DNA of 64,000 nt from assembly GCA_037176845.1 (NCBI GenBank), contig JAYKXP010000175.1, positions 24,466-88,465 on the forward strand, read 5' to 3'. The stretch comes from Paramarasmius palmivorus. Lineage: Eukaryota; Basidiomycota; Agaricomycetes; Agaricales; Marasmiaceae. Positions 1 to 12,136 of this stretch are shown piece by piece (positions within the stretch are counted from its first letter, which is position 1; the number at the start of each line of letters is the position of its first letter). The notes below the pieces were generated by a model. The model searched no databases. It worked only from the letters and a program-made list of their open reading frames with translations, and was not told where the DNA came from. A program made the position numbers and the translations under genes.

Positions 1-3000
1 GTTTGTACCTATTGTGACACAGATTGCTCAAGGCATTAAAGTACTGTCCACTAATGTGAAAATATGTGTTTTACCTTTTTGTCTGTACTGCATGACACAG
101 GCCTGCCTTTGAGAAAGCACTTGCCTTATCTGGAACTGGTAATTAACTTCTAGGCTGTGTTGGAGAGAACTAGTATCTACCTTGCCTAGAGTGTTTCTGG
201 AGACTCTAAGGCTGAGAGCATCTGATGCCTGTTTGATACTCTTGGCCTCAATGGGATGTCTGATGAGGAAGATTCTACTGTTCCTCTGTGTCACCTGGAC
301 CAGTCCATCCCCAATTGGCATAGAAGAGAAATCTCCTCACTTGTGACTGAAGTAGATGACAAGTTCCTTGTTCAGTTGAAGTCCAGCACCAATCAAAACA
401 AGGCTTGCCAGGTTCAATATCCATCTGACATTATCAGTCATTGTCTAGCTATTCCCAACCTTTCTCACAATTACTGCCATGCCAGCTGGCTTGTGGCTCA
501 AAGATTCTGCAGACTTGGCATTCCTTTGTCCAAATGGGAACACTCTATTGCACCCTCTTCTGCAGTTTGTAGTTGATTCTGATGCTGAGATGAGCACTAA
601 AATATTGTACTATAATGCTGTATCCTAGTGAATTACTATAAATGGCAACTAAGCTGCTATTCTGATACTCATCTCTGCCTTAGAATGCCTCCAAAGAGGT
701 AAAGGGCACCTTAGAGATCAATACTTGCTGCCTTGTCTTTGCTAGGAGCATTTGATATTATGATCGTCATCTCAAAATAGATTTGCCCATGACACCAAAA
801 CAAAGTTGCCCCACTGCATGCTAAATTTTCTTATCCCTTTCACAATTCCTTCACCAAATCTTGTCCTTTGCTATTACTTTTGAAACAAGGTCATTTCATT
901 CTTTCAGACTACATTCACCAACCAATTCAGTAACAACCCAGCAGTGTTCCAAATGTTAAGGTTGAGTTTGAGTGGCATAGGCAAAAGTCAAGTGGACAAT
1001 GGTGAGTAATTCAGTTTGGACCACAAGGTTAATGCTCAGGTATCTTTATTGATGGAGATCATGTTCTGGTGATTTCATTGATGCAAACAATCACAGTCTG
1101 CCTTTTCACACAATGAACCTGCCTGCAATTTGTTGAATAGACAGAACATTTTGTACCCAGAAACTCAAAAAAAGGGCACAGGAAATATGAGGTGAGGGGT
1201 TGGACTTCTGTTGATGTGGTAACTGCAGCTGAGTATCTCACTGTTGACTCTGAGCTGTCTTTGAGGCTGTGCTGGTATTGGAGATCTGCCCTGTGTTGCT
1301 GGTTGACAGAACTGATCTGCTTGTGTTCTTGGTGGTGTTCAGAGAGGTGCAGTTAGCAATAAAGCAGCACCCTTGTTTCAAAGAGGTCAACACATATGTG
1401 TCTTATCCAGGACCACTTACTCTGCCATTCAAGTGTTTGAAAGCAGACAACTCTATCACTTTATCAGGAGACAGCTCTGTCATCATCTTTCATTGGTTTA
1501 GTCCAAGTTGAAGAGGGGGAGTTTTCAGAGTCAAATGAGAAGGATGATGAAGTTGTATCAGGATCTGAAGGATCTAACTATGATTCCATGTATGAAGTGT
1601 CTGACTTGTATTCCACGTTCACTGATGTACTTTATAGAGACAATTGAAACCCATTGTGTGCATGGAGCTATACAAATGGTATATGGGGCTATGGTTATTA
1701 GTATGTATCACACATCTAGTTTGATGTTGATTGGCAGTATCTAAATGGTTCACAGAGAACTACTTCCACCTTCTACTTTCCACCTGGTTGTGCTAGAGTA
1801 TTTGGCTGGCTTTTACCCACCTGTAAACAAATCATATCAACACAGTTGGCTTGTCACATGCTTGAGGCAGGCTTTCAAGTCTCTTGTATCTGCTTATTCT
1901 TACTATGACATGCCCATACACTACCCTTCTCCTTTTGTGGTGGCCAATGCATTGACAATGTCACCTGGTCTATTCTATGCAACGAAGATGACATAGATGT
2001 CTGTTTTTAAAGGTTTCATTCCTGTGTATTTTGCTGACTATGTAGTACAGGTTGACATTATGTTTTCTTTTGATACTCTTAGTGGGGAGATTGAAACCAC
2101 TGGTATAATCTACATGCCCTCAGATTGGTTCGAAGAGGTCAAGAAAGGAGTGGTTGATTGGGTGGTTCTCACAGATGATTGGGAGGAGGTGAGGCTTCAG
2201 GTAAAGCTATACAGTGTACAATAAGAGACATCTCAATTGTAGTGTGATTTCCTTGGAATGATGGGCATGTCAGATGCAACAATCCTTGCAGTCCTGTTTG
2301 TAGGAGGAAGTGATATTAAGTAGTCTAGTTTTTATGGTAGTCTGGTATAACCACTGATCTCGTATGGGCCTTTAATATCACCTCTCTTGGCATATGAATT
2401 TGTTGGCCTGGTCTCAGTGTCGTTCCAATGATCCCAGGCAGTCCATAGCTGTAATATTCAATATGTATGTTACTTAGCAGCAGGAAAACCCTGGGTTTAT
2501 ATGAGCTGAGTCTATAGTAAAATCACTGAATTATTAGGGATGTTCAAGAAGCAAGGGAAGATCTGACAAGATGGCCCTGAAGCAGCATCAAGCCAACCCA
2601 GTACTGCCATATTCTGACTCAACGTTAAAGGTTATCCCCTTGATATGATGTTCCATAGGGAACAAACTGCACAAATGGGTAAATGGTGTTGTTTGGCTGG
2701 TGTAAGGACCATAGAGCAAACCCCATTGTTTTTTCACCTCTTGCACATTGTGGATAGCCAGTATTGTTCTCACTTCATCATGTTGACATCATAACAGGAT
2801 CTTTGTCTTTGTATATACAATATTTATTAGAATTTGTTTAGTACAAACTCTTAATTCATATTTAAACCTTGTATGAATATGTAGTTAACTAGTCTTGGAA
2901 TTAACACTTTATATCTCTTAACCTATGCTCATATGGTTACCCTCAGTGCTCATAGCATTTACTACAACAACCTCCAGCTATATTTGTTCAACACATCTAG

Positions 3001-6000
3001 TGATATAGTCTTCCTAGTGCCTAACAGCATTCAATCTCTTGTGTTGGTCATGTTCATGACATTCTTGAGTGATTCACAGTGATCACTGAGAAGTCTGTTG
3101 GCCTCCTTGCCTACCTACAAGCACAAGGCACTCATGTAAATGAACTGTTCACATTGACTTTGTTCTCCTACTTGAGTTCTGTCCATACAGCAAGGAGCTA
3201 TAGCAGGGATGATATCAATGCTGGTCTCCCAGAGACATCCTTAAACTCTTACCTGAGTCTCATTGCAATATGCTGACTTGATATAATCCATCATGTTGAG
3301 GTGCACAAGCTTCCAGTGTATCAAGTTTCTCCTAGGGGTTACTGTCAAGGACAGCAATGATGACTAATGACAAGGCATTAATGAAAGCTTGTATTCTGGA
3401 ATCCATGAGGGCTGATAGTGTAGATCAAGGGTTGCTTAACAGCCTTTGACTTGTTGAGAGTGGCAAAGATAAGAGAAATGCTTCATAATGTGTTTGCAGT
3501 TTGGCTGAGAATGACTTCTAAGTTGGAGTATCAGTAATATTTCTTTGGTGCCCAACATCCTTACTGAGCATGAGATATTTACCATGCAAATACCAGAGCC
3601 AATAAAATGCAATCAACCAGTTGTGATATTTTGCTGAGGCCAGTGACAAAGTCTTCCTGTGCTTCTCCTATGTCTGTTACCATTGTCAGACTGTTACAAT
3701 GAATGGTAAGCCACTGAGCATCTGAGAACAGAACAGAGTATATACTTACATTGAAAGCATCAGCACTGTACTGCCTGATAGGTGAGGAATTTGTCTATCT
3801 CCACCAGGGTCTTCCTCTTCTTCTCTGTCTTCATGTCCACTGCCCTCATCTATTGCAGACATTAAGGAAGGGGGATGAATTGCAAAGATAAACTTGTGCC
3901 TTTTGAGTGACAAGCAACCTCTCAATTGCCTGAATGTTGAACTTGTAACAGGGTGTGAGAAGACCTACCACATGCCACTTCATTTATAGATATGTTAGTT
4001 GTTCCAGTTCTTTCTTCTATATCTAGGTTTCCACACACTTTTCCTGGCTTGACTTTGCTGCATTAACATATGAACCTATATGCATCAAGCCAACCCCAGA
4101 ACCTTTGTCTCCCACAATACTGTAATGAAAACTATCTCCTGTAATTTTGAGGAATTAGCCTCTTCTATTTAATGGGGAATGACTTTACAACAGTACTTGG
4201 TCACTGTCTTTCAACCAACAAGCTGCACTGGATAAAAAGCAAACTGTAACTATGGGACATTCTCAATGCTTTCCTAAATATCTCAATATTCAAAATGGTG
4301 CTAGGAGCTCAGGATGTATTCAGTTTATGGTAAGGTCAGACATCTAATCACGAGTTCTACACCTTACTCTATCAAGTCCAATTTCCAGCTGCAGTGAGAG
4401 GTGATACAAAGGAACAGAAGGAGGAAAGACAGGTAGCTGACCCGTCTGAGTTTGTTGCTGTAATGTCCACTGTCAAGCTGGTCAAATGCTCTTTTGTGAC
4501 AGTAATACTCCTTTTTTGTGTTTGATGGTGCATCTGTAATCCCCCATATTGTTGTACTTACAACTGTTACTAACAGGTGGTGTTCTTCACATACAGAAGG
4601 TTTAAAACTGAAGTATCCTCAAAGCTGAGCAACAATTCCTCTCCAGGCCTCATTGTCCATTCATCTTACCACATGTATACACAATATCATTGGGGACCTA
4701 TCAAGAGAACCATTGGGGTCAAACCTAGAGAATTGTATATGCTGGTTCTGTCAGTGCAAATTGTTGTTTCCCCTCTCATTTCCACCATTACTTTCAGCCA
4801 AGGTCCTGTGTATACTCTGCAACTGACACTATGTACTTGAACTATCATGTTCAGTATATTGCAACAATGCAAGGACTCTTCTAACACAGATAATCAAACA
4901 CTGTTTTGTTTTCTACTGCTACAATGAGTTACCTTTACCAAGTGATGGGTTTGTGTAGCTCTGAAGCCAACATTCAAGACTCCAATTGGAGGCCTGCAAT
5001 GCTCTCATGATATTGCAGGTCATGTGTGAGTACCCAGCTTCTAATGAGGTTTCCTATCAGCATTGAATTCAATTTCAGAGCCAACATCCATCAACCAATA
5101 CTTTCTACTTGTGGATAGCAAGTCCCAGGTCCAGAAGATACTAAGGTCTAGTCAATACCTGGTTTGAGGTCAGATCTAATCAGAGTTTCAAAAGTTTCCT
5201 TTGAGTGGAGCTAAACTGAAGAGACAGGTGACACTAGCAGAATGTTTGTTTGATGAGCAACACTTCCCATGTTCAGATCTGACTAGATTTTTAGATAGTG
5301 GTAACACTTAAATTAAAAAGGCCAGAACATTGAATCAAGCTTACCAGTTTTTTATTGCTTTCTGAACACTGGTAACTCAATAACATTGATTTGCGCACTC
5401 CGGGGAGTATCAAGAGTGCCACCATGCTCCCAAGCATCCATCATTTGAGGTTGCCCTTTCACTTCTCAGCTACCTCCACTTCCACTTTGTCAGGTGCGAA
5501 TAATTATTGTTTGCCTCCATTGCTATTCCAAATCTGATTTCCATATGGTACTGCAGGCTGCCTGTTGGCATTGAGGTAATGTTCCATTGATTAATGGGCA
5601 TTCCCTTGGTGTTTCTGATAAGCTGATTAGGAACCACAACCATACACACTGGTGCTTAGCTCTTATATAGAGTTAGACACATATGTTTTGCCTCCTTCAT
5701 CTAGGGTTCTTTAGCTTTTGCAAATCTTTTTGACTGCTATGATCCTTTTATATACTGCTTTCCTTGTATGTAAAGGGAAACACTTGTTTTCAAAGCCATA
5801 AAAGCAGGTTTACACAAGATGCTAGCTGTTTATTGTGGGAATCACCTCTCATCCACTAGTGCGATTCTCATTCAAAAAGTACAGTGTACTTCCTTCAGTC
5901 ACCACTTCCTCAAGATGGCCTTGTCTGGTTCATTACAAAATGGCCATTCCTTTGTACGTCTTAGATTAGAGCACCCAGATTTGAATCTGGTCAAGTTGAG

Positions 6001-7169
6001 CTGCATATTCCTTATAATCAGGTTTTCCTGAGTATGGCCCCTCACCTTCCTTCCTCTCCTTCACCATGAGTCTTTATAGCACCTTAGAAAATCTATAGGT
6101 CATAAATCATGGATTTCCTTTGCATGTGATACTAACTCTGCTGCCTTTAGCCCTGCTAACATCGTAGACTACATATTCCCAATGCTTTCTCTTAAAGTTC
6201 TGTCTAGATTTGAATCTAGCAGCCCACGTGCTAAGAAGCCCATTCTTACATATTGACAACAGAAGATCAAAGTCTCCATGCATAGATTTTGGTCTCCAGA
6301 AGATTTTGATGCCCTCATTGCTCTTCTACATCACACTGGTGGGCTAATTGTCAGCTTGGTTGCCCTAGAGTCCCTGACTTGTCCATTATCTAATTCTTCC
6401 TTTGAAGTAGTCCATCATGAGCTGGTTGCCATTATCGGTCACTTTTTCCTTTCTGCTAGACTCTCCTACCATCAATCTGATGCTGCAACCACCAAAGGTA
6501 GGACTGCTGGTGAGGCATTTTTCTTTGACGTCCAAAACAGCAACTGGTCTATGTCCGAACATTAAAGCTATACCTGTACTGTGAATGGTGAAGATGCTGT
6601 TGCTGACATGTATATGTTTGAGTCAAACAATGGGACTGTTTATCAGCTCATAGCTGCCAACCATCATCCTCTGAAAGTTGTATTAGGAATGGCCAACAGT
6701 ACGAGACCTTCCTTGTTCCATAACATAATGTCTTACTGATATAGCTCTGAATAGCTCTACATATGTGCTTCCTTTCCTCCATGCACTTAGTCTCGTTGTA
6801 CAGAGACACTACCTTCAAGAATGGTGTTTCCTGGACTTTGCTGAACTGGCATCCAGGACTATGTCTGCTTACATGTGGTACTACACTTACTGCATCATAG
6901 GTGAGCACAACTTCAATGCCTGTTGCACACCCTCAAAATTGCTTGATTCTCCTCCTCTATGACCTACTATTTACATCAGCAATGAGTCGTTAGTTTGAAG
7001 GACCAAAGGACTCACTTTCACAAGCTTGCCCACAAGGCACACCCTTTTGTTGATATACAGAGGCATCATGGAAGTGGTAATCTCAGGAGAGGTGACTAGA
7101 TGGCCAGGAGTCTCTTCTTTGGGGCCAGACTGGTCGGCAGTGGCTTGCACTTCAGGAAGGGCAGCAACC
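1..7169. other. CpG-depleted, gene-poor relic DNA
   Basis: No gene is supported here. All open frames are short and none shows a recognisable domain or a consistent exon series. The first 1,000 bases hold a single CpG (in GATCGTC near 763) while TpG and CpA are abundant, the pattern left by deamination of methylated CpG in old repeats. One frame stays open from about 1508 to 2224 apart from two stops (1742-1744, 1994-1996); its last part encodes aromatic-rich then acidic sequence and may be the relic of an unidentified protein. I recognised no LTR, transposase or SINE in this stretch. Confidence 0.55.
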
Positions 7170-7501
7170 TTAGGGGTTTCCATGGCATGAAGGTGGGGGT
7201 TGTTGGTCAAGATGCGTGATCAGAACAGGATAGGGAATAGCCAATTTTTTTTCCAGGTTCTGATGGATCAAGCATGCCCAGATTGATACAATGCATCCAG
7301 GTAACCAGTGGTCTTTTATAAACCTGAAACGAAACAATCGTAACACTGCAACACTAAAAATGGAGGTCAATACTCTGTCTACAACACCATCCTTCTGCTC
7401 TGGACGACTCACCACAGACAAATGGTTGCGTCAAGTACTCACCAAGGTGGAGTGTTTTGCCCTCATACTATGCATCTATCCATTCACCCCAAACCTAGAG
7501 T

Positions 7502-8020
7502 GTGCTCTTTTTCAATGTGTCTGACAAGCCAGAAATTGTTTGGCTCCAATGTTCCAAGATCGAAAGGCTTGATTTCCAGCCTTATCTGGACCCAGATAAC
7601 CAAGTGGAAGGGGCAACAGCCCAAATCTATTGCTTCTGCATTGAGTTGGCACCTGTGGAAAGCTTTAGCCTGTCTTACTTCGGGCAAATGACGTGCAATG
7701 GGTTTGACCTCAACGACTGCATAACTTGTGAGCTTCAGAGCTATACAGATGGATTGCAGCATCCATGGTATGGCCCCTTATTAGTAGTGTGGGACAATGA
7801 GGACATTATCACACATGAAAATCTTGAACTCATGGGCAAGCAGGTTCTAGGGTGTGATGGCGGGCCAACTACCTCTCTACAGATAGTAGTGCTGAGCAAT
7901 GATGATAAGGGAAAGGGGACGATCTGGTGTGAGGCTTATAAAACGCTTATGAACAAGCAAAATATATATGCCAAGTTGTGCGAGCGGAGTTCAACGTTGT
8001 CAAAGGATCTGTACAATTAA
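7502..8020 (+). CDS. hypothetical protein with an HPWxGPLLVV block
   Basis: An uninterrupted 172-codon frame, the longest in the first 10 kb. The product is acidic, moderately cysteine-rich and has no signal peptide or membrane segment. Residues around 88-97 read HPWYGPLLVVW; a similar GPLLVV block followed by an acidic T-x-x-D/E-L stretch occurs in the minus-strand gene at 48212-48820, so the two may belong to one lineage-specific basidiomycete family (inference from short similarity only). The ATG at 7502 is the first in frame, but upstream exons are possible because sequence before it is not clearly intergenic. Function unknown. It could be a fragment of a larger spliced gene. Confidence 0.4.
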   Translation: MLFFNVSDKPEIVWLQCSKIERLDFQPYLDPDNQVEGATAQIYCFCIELAPVESFSLSYFGQMTCNGFDLNDCITCELQSYTDGLQHPWYGPLLVVWDNEDIITHENLELMGKQVLGCDGGPTTSLQIVVLSNDDKGKGTIWCEAYKTLMNKQNIYAKLCERSSTLSKDLYN

Positions 8021-9584
8021 CACAAGAAATCAACTAGCACACTAGTTGAATGTCTACAAATCACTAGGATACAAGGGAAGTGTATGAGCAATGAATGAAA
8101 CAATGTAATATAATAATATGGTCTTGATATAATCAAGACAACGCGAGCCAACCTATAAACCTATCTAAACTATTCCTATACATTCCTATGATGCAAAATA
8201 ACCTATCAAACCCGACAAAGGGTAAAGACCTATTGTTCCTATGAAAGGCACTGGTTACACTAGTCGAACTAGCAGTAGGACTGCCAACTCGATGCCCAAG
8301 GGATATTCCAATCGATATTGGAAAGCTGTTAAGCCTCCATATGGTTCTCATATCCATGACCCGGTTACTCAGACATTTCTAATCCAGGTAACTTTGCTCT
8401 CAAAGGTGACTCACACTCCCAGCTTCTACCGTATTTGTTATATAGCTCTGATTCATCCTCTAGGGTCCTTCTACACTGTGGTAGTTGGTCCTCATCCACT
8501 ATCCCATCCCATATGTCCCATAGCGCACTTATAGTGTAGCCATATGACCTACTAGCAAGTCTACCATGTACAGTAGCATGTCCTCATAAGGTCCCAGCCT
8601 GATAATAGAGTATAGATACAGTCTACAGGTTTTGACGTGTATCCTAGTGCAATAATATAGGGCTAACAACGACATCAACATCTATGCGTGCATAGCTAGT
8701 ATTCACTACACAGTGCATGCCTATCTTATTCCTTGTCATATGTGCACTACTAGGTTCCTAGCAGTGATACCAAGTCCATATAGTACTTAGTATAATGTAC
8801 TAGTGCAATTCTGAACACAACAATTAGTGTCAAAACAACTGGTTTTCAGCGATTTTGGTCTGGTACCCTCACACCGGCATGGGCACAAGGCACTATACGA
8901 TGTTAAGCAGGCAGACACAAGTCAGATACTAGCCCAAATGACCAAGTTAGCATAACTAAAGTGATAAAATACAAGACAACTTGTCTAGCCCAAATGACCA
9001 AGAGGTCAAGATGGGGAACCAGGCATCTACAACTACGGTTTATATGTGAAGAGTCTGTCTTGGTGAGAATTGTACAAGTAAGCAATCAGAATGATATGGA
9101 AAGATGTAGAACAATGGAAGAATGCTGTGGAACGTTCCAGTGGATAAGAGGCTATATGCGATATAAGTGGAAAATGATAAGATGAAGATAAGAAAATAGA
9201 TAAGATGAAGATAAGAAAATAGATAAGGGGACTTAGAGAAATGAAAGGAAAAAGCTATGCTCTATCACATAGGGTGAGTTTATGAGTTTGATAAGACAAG
9301 TATAGCTGACAAGAAACTACAGTTACCTCAACAATGGCTACAGTAATGTTGTCCATGATGGATCAGTGGAGTACAACAGCAGTAATTCAGAATAATGGGC
9401 AAAGAGCCATGATAGATCCAGATTGAGATTGGGGTTTTGTATCCTACAAACAGTCTTATTGCTGAGTATATACTGCAAATGAACAACAAGTTATGTGTAG
9501 CATCGTAAGGAAAGGGTGGTAGGATGGAAGGATGTTCATATGAGCAATGAAGTGGAAGGGAGGAGGCAGTATGAGAGTTTGACA
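8021..9584. other. intergenic, no gene seen
   Basis: Only short unconvincing open frames. Small repeats are present: the 17-mer TAGCCCAAATGACCAAG occurs at about 8930 and again at about 8986, and a 23-bp unit is tandemly doubled at 9176-9226. CpG is more frequent than in 1-7 kb but still low. Confidence 0.5.
9176..9226. repeat. 23-bp tandem duplication
   Basis: Two adjacent copies of an A/G-rich 23-bp unit beginning ATAAGATGAAGATAAG, followed by the start of a third (ATAAGG). Looks like a simple replication-slippage duplication. Confidence 0.8.
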
Positions 9585-10034
9585 TCATACAGGTGCTGAA
9601 ATCAAAGATACACTGTAAGCTTGAGTACCACACAAAAAGATTAAATCATACCTCGAGTAGACGCTGCATCATCACCATTCCTCTGATGCCAGTGATATTT
9701 CACTGTTCTGTTGGTGATGAAGAACAAGGCTGCAGACTGTAGAAGAATGGTGAACGGAGGTACAATTATCAACATAAAGTACTCACTACAATGAGTGTTG
9801 CTGACCAAATTGACGGGTTGAATGATTGCTGGCCTACAGGGAAAACACAGTTAGCGAAACAAGAATGGATAGGTGCAATAAAGTTGAATACAGATTTCCT
9901 GCTCTCTTGCTGCTGAAGCTAGCTCCCATCGGGGCAGATGCTTTTCCTAGGCAGCAAGAGAACAGGAGATCCCAGACAGGATTAGTTGATGAGAGATGAG
10001 ACCTACCAATTACTTGACTTGCAGTAGAACCCAT
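9585..10034 (-). CDS. putative small spliced membrane protein (~56 aa)
   Basis: Four exons can be chained in phase on the minus strand. ATG at 10034 encodes MGSTASQVIG; donor GTAGGT joins an acceptor TGTAG near 9842; the second exon ends at a GTGAGT near 9783; a third exon begins after TTCTACAG and ends at GTATGA near 9650; a short last exon gives RAPV and a TGA at 9585-9587. The product of about 56 residues has one hydrophobic stretch (SATLIVSAALFFIT) flanked by a polar N-terminus and a basic K/H/R patch, as in small mitochondrial or ER single-pass proteins. The gene is divergent from the KDZ fragment whose ATG is at 10144. I do not recognise the family. The intron calls rest on consensus sites and phase only. 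Confidence 0.4.
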
Positions 10035-10143
10035 TGTTTTTGATGATGATGATTAGAAAGAAGGGAAACCTGGAGCACATGATGTTACTGATGTGACCAA
10101 ACATGTTAAGCATGTGATCCATCTTGTTTACTCGTTTACCATC

Positions 10144-11005
10144 ATGTCTCGTGCAAAACGGCAGAATACCAAGTTTCAAGGCCTACAGCGTTTCTCAGTC
10201 AATGTCAACAATGCTGCCAAGAAGCATCAGACAATGCTTTGCTCTCAAGAGTTGACGGCTGATGGTCGACGGGTCATAGAAAAGCTGGTTCCTGTACTGC
10301 CCCCTCCAACACTGGCAAAGAAGTCCAGAGTGCTCTGCAACATTGCTGAATCGCAGGATTGGGATTACAGAGTGGATTACAGGCTGGGATTTGGTAGCTT
10401 TGCAGTGGGAGGAGAGTTTGGGTTGCCTCCTGTATTAGAACAAGAGGCGGAGCTGGGGAAGAAGAGACACACAGATGCATTGGTAAGTCCTCTTAGGATT
10501 GTAGTGAGCTGCCCTACTTACTTTCTTTCCATTATGCTTCCAAGCATAGACCTATGAGAGATTGGATGGTCTTAGCATTGGATTACCTCATGGAACTCAT
10601 GTATCATGAAGGCCAGGGCACATCAACGACTCAACTGGAATGCCATAGCTGCAAGAAGGTGGGAGAGGACTTGTTGCAGTGTTGTGACTGCTTCTCTAGG
10701 CGTCTCTTATGCTCCAGCTGCATCATCAGAGAGCATGAAAGTTGTCCTTTTGGCAACATCGAGGTGTGTACCATAATATATTCTCAGTGCCATGAAACAA
10801 GCTAACATCGACCCACATACAGCAATGGAACAGCCAATTTTTCAAAAGGACAACATTATTTCATCAAGGTCTTATCATTCAGCTTGGACATCCTATTGGC
10901 AAGAAGTGCTCAAAGTTTCAACAATACTGGACTAGATTTACTGTTGTGGATCTAGAGGGCATGCAGGAAGCTACAGTGCAATTCTGTGAGTGCAGGACAG
11001 TTTCT
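10144..11005 (+). pseudogene. KDZ transposase N-terminal fragment with CxC2 cysteine cluster
   Basis: Three exons: from ATG 10144 (MSRAKRQNTKFQG) to a GTAAGT near 10483; an exon after AAGCATAG near 10550 carrying the cysteine cluster (CHSCKK, LLQCCDCFSRRLLCSSC, then a His/Cys-rich REHESCPF segment); and an exon after CATACAG near 10821 containing QWNSQFFKRTTLFHQGL and the LGHP block ending FCECR. These are the CxC2-like KDZ-associated zinc cluster and the conserved segment that follows it in KDZ transposases. The catalytic core is missing: at about 11005 the frame passes directly into a Gypsy reverse transcriptase. A dead 5' fragment left after a Gypsy insertion or deletion. Confidence 0.85.
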
Positions 11006-11192
11006 GCAGGTGAAGCAAAAAGAATGCCTCCACACAGAGACTATGATATCACCATTGACACAGAGGATCGTCCATTGCTGCCAATTGGGAAGTTATACAA
11101 CATGTCTGAAAAGAAACTCAAGGCACTTAAAGAGTACCTGGATAACATGTTGGGCAAAGGATTTGTCCACCCATCAAATTCACCAGTAGGAG

Positions 11193-12136
11193 TGGGTACC
11201 AGCAATGATGGGGGTAGCCGCGGCGGATGACTAAGCACATTGCCCTTCAAATCGCGACTAATCTGGTGCATCTGCAAGACTTCTTTACCAATGTGTATTC
11301 ATCCCAGATTATCCTATTTTTTCTGTAAGTACCAAAGGTTTAGATGTATCCAAAGGCTCAGATTAAATTTTTAGACAAATAGCGCGGTGTAAAATTGAGA
11401 GCGTGACAAAGAAATATTTCCCCTTGACACTCTGTACTTATAGTCCACTGTAGACAGTCATCTGGCATGGCATGTTCGCCATATGAGTGCTAAGCAACAT
11501 ATTCAAGACCCTCAATCACCAGTGACCACTACTTCACTATACTAGCTATGGAATATGCTGTTGATACGCTGGGAGAGCTTCTCAAGAGCTTTAAGTCATA
11601 CTCCTTCATGATTTCTTGCTGCGATTGAACATAGGTTGCCTAAGGACTCGAGTCAGGTCATGTAAACTGCATTCTCAACATTTGGGTGTGAGTGAAAGGC
11701 GGAAGAAGCTTGTTTTTGATGATGAAGGAGCTGGGCACGTGAATCAGATGCGCGATGTCACATCAATGTCACACCTACGCGCATCATTTTTGCGCCAAAA
11801 ACTAAAGCAAAATTATAACACTGTCCCTCCCTTTTATGTCGAGATTTTTGTGCCAAACATCATATTTTGTTTGTCTCCAGGGTGTCTAATCTTTCTTTTG
11901 TGATAATTGGGATGACTTAGGCCAGAACCACATGCCAAAACGCGTCGCGGGCGATTAATTTACAAAATAAAGATTACACGACCTGCACACAACTAATAAA
12001 TATGAATCCTGATACTCAGAATGGTAGGAGATAGAGAATTGTAAGAAAGAAATTGATTAGGATTGTTTGAGGTGTTTTGGGCCAATTTGACAACATGTAC
12101 AAATAAAAGCCTGCGCGTGGCAATTGCTGGTACCCA
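11193..12136. mobile_element. ~944-bp non-autonomous TIR DNA transposon (MITE-like)
   Basis: It interrupts the Gypsy RT between the codons for SPVG and APVLF. The ends are a perfect 14-bp inverted repeat: TGGGTACCAGCAAT at 11193 and its complement ending at 12136. The target GTAGGAG is present on both sides (11186-11192 and 12137-12143); read without the terminal T/A it is AGTAGGAG, so the duplication is 7 or 8 bp. Removing the insert and one copy restores the RT frame. The interior has no credible ORF and is CpG-rich, unlike its CpG-poor host, so it is younger. An 8-bp duplication would fit hAT or KDZ-type elements; the superfamily is not proven. Confidence 0.8.

Noticed and set aside
4577..4887. 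Overlapping 87- and 66-codon frames on opposite strands
   Set aside because: Short, no motif, in CpG-depleted relic DNA with no exon partners.
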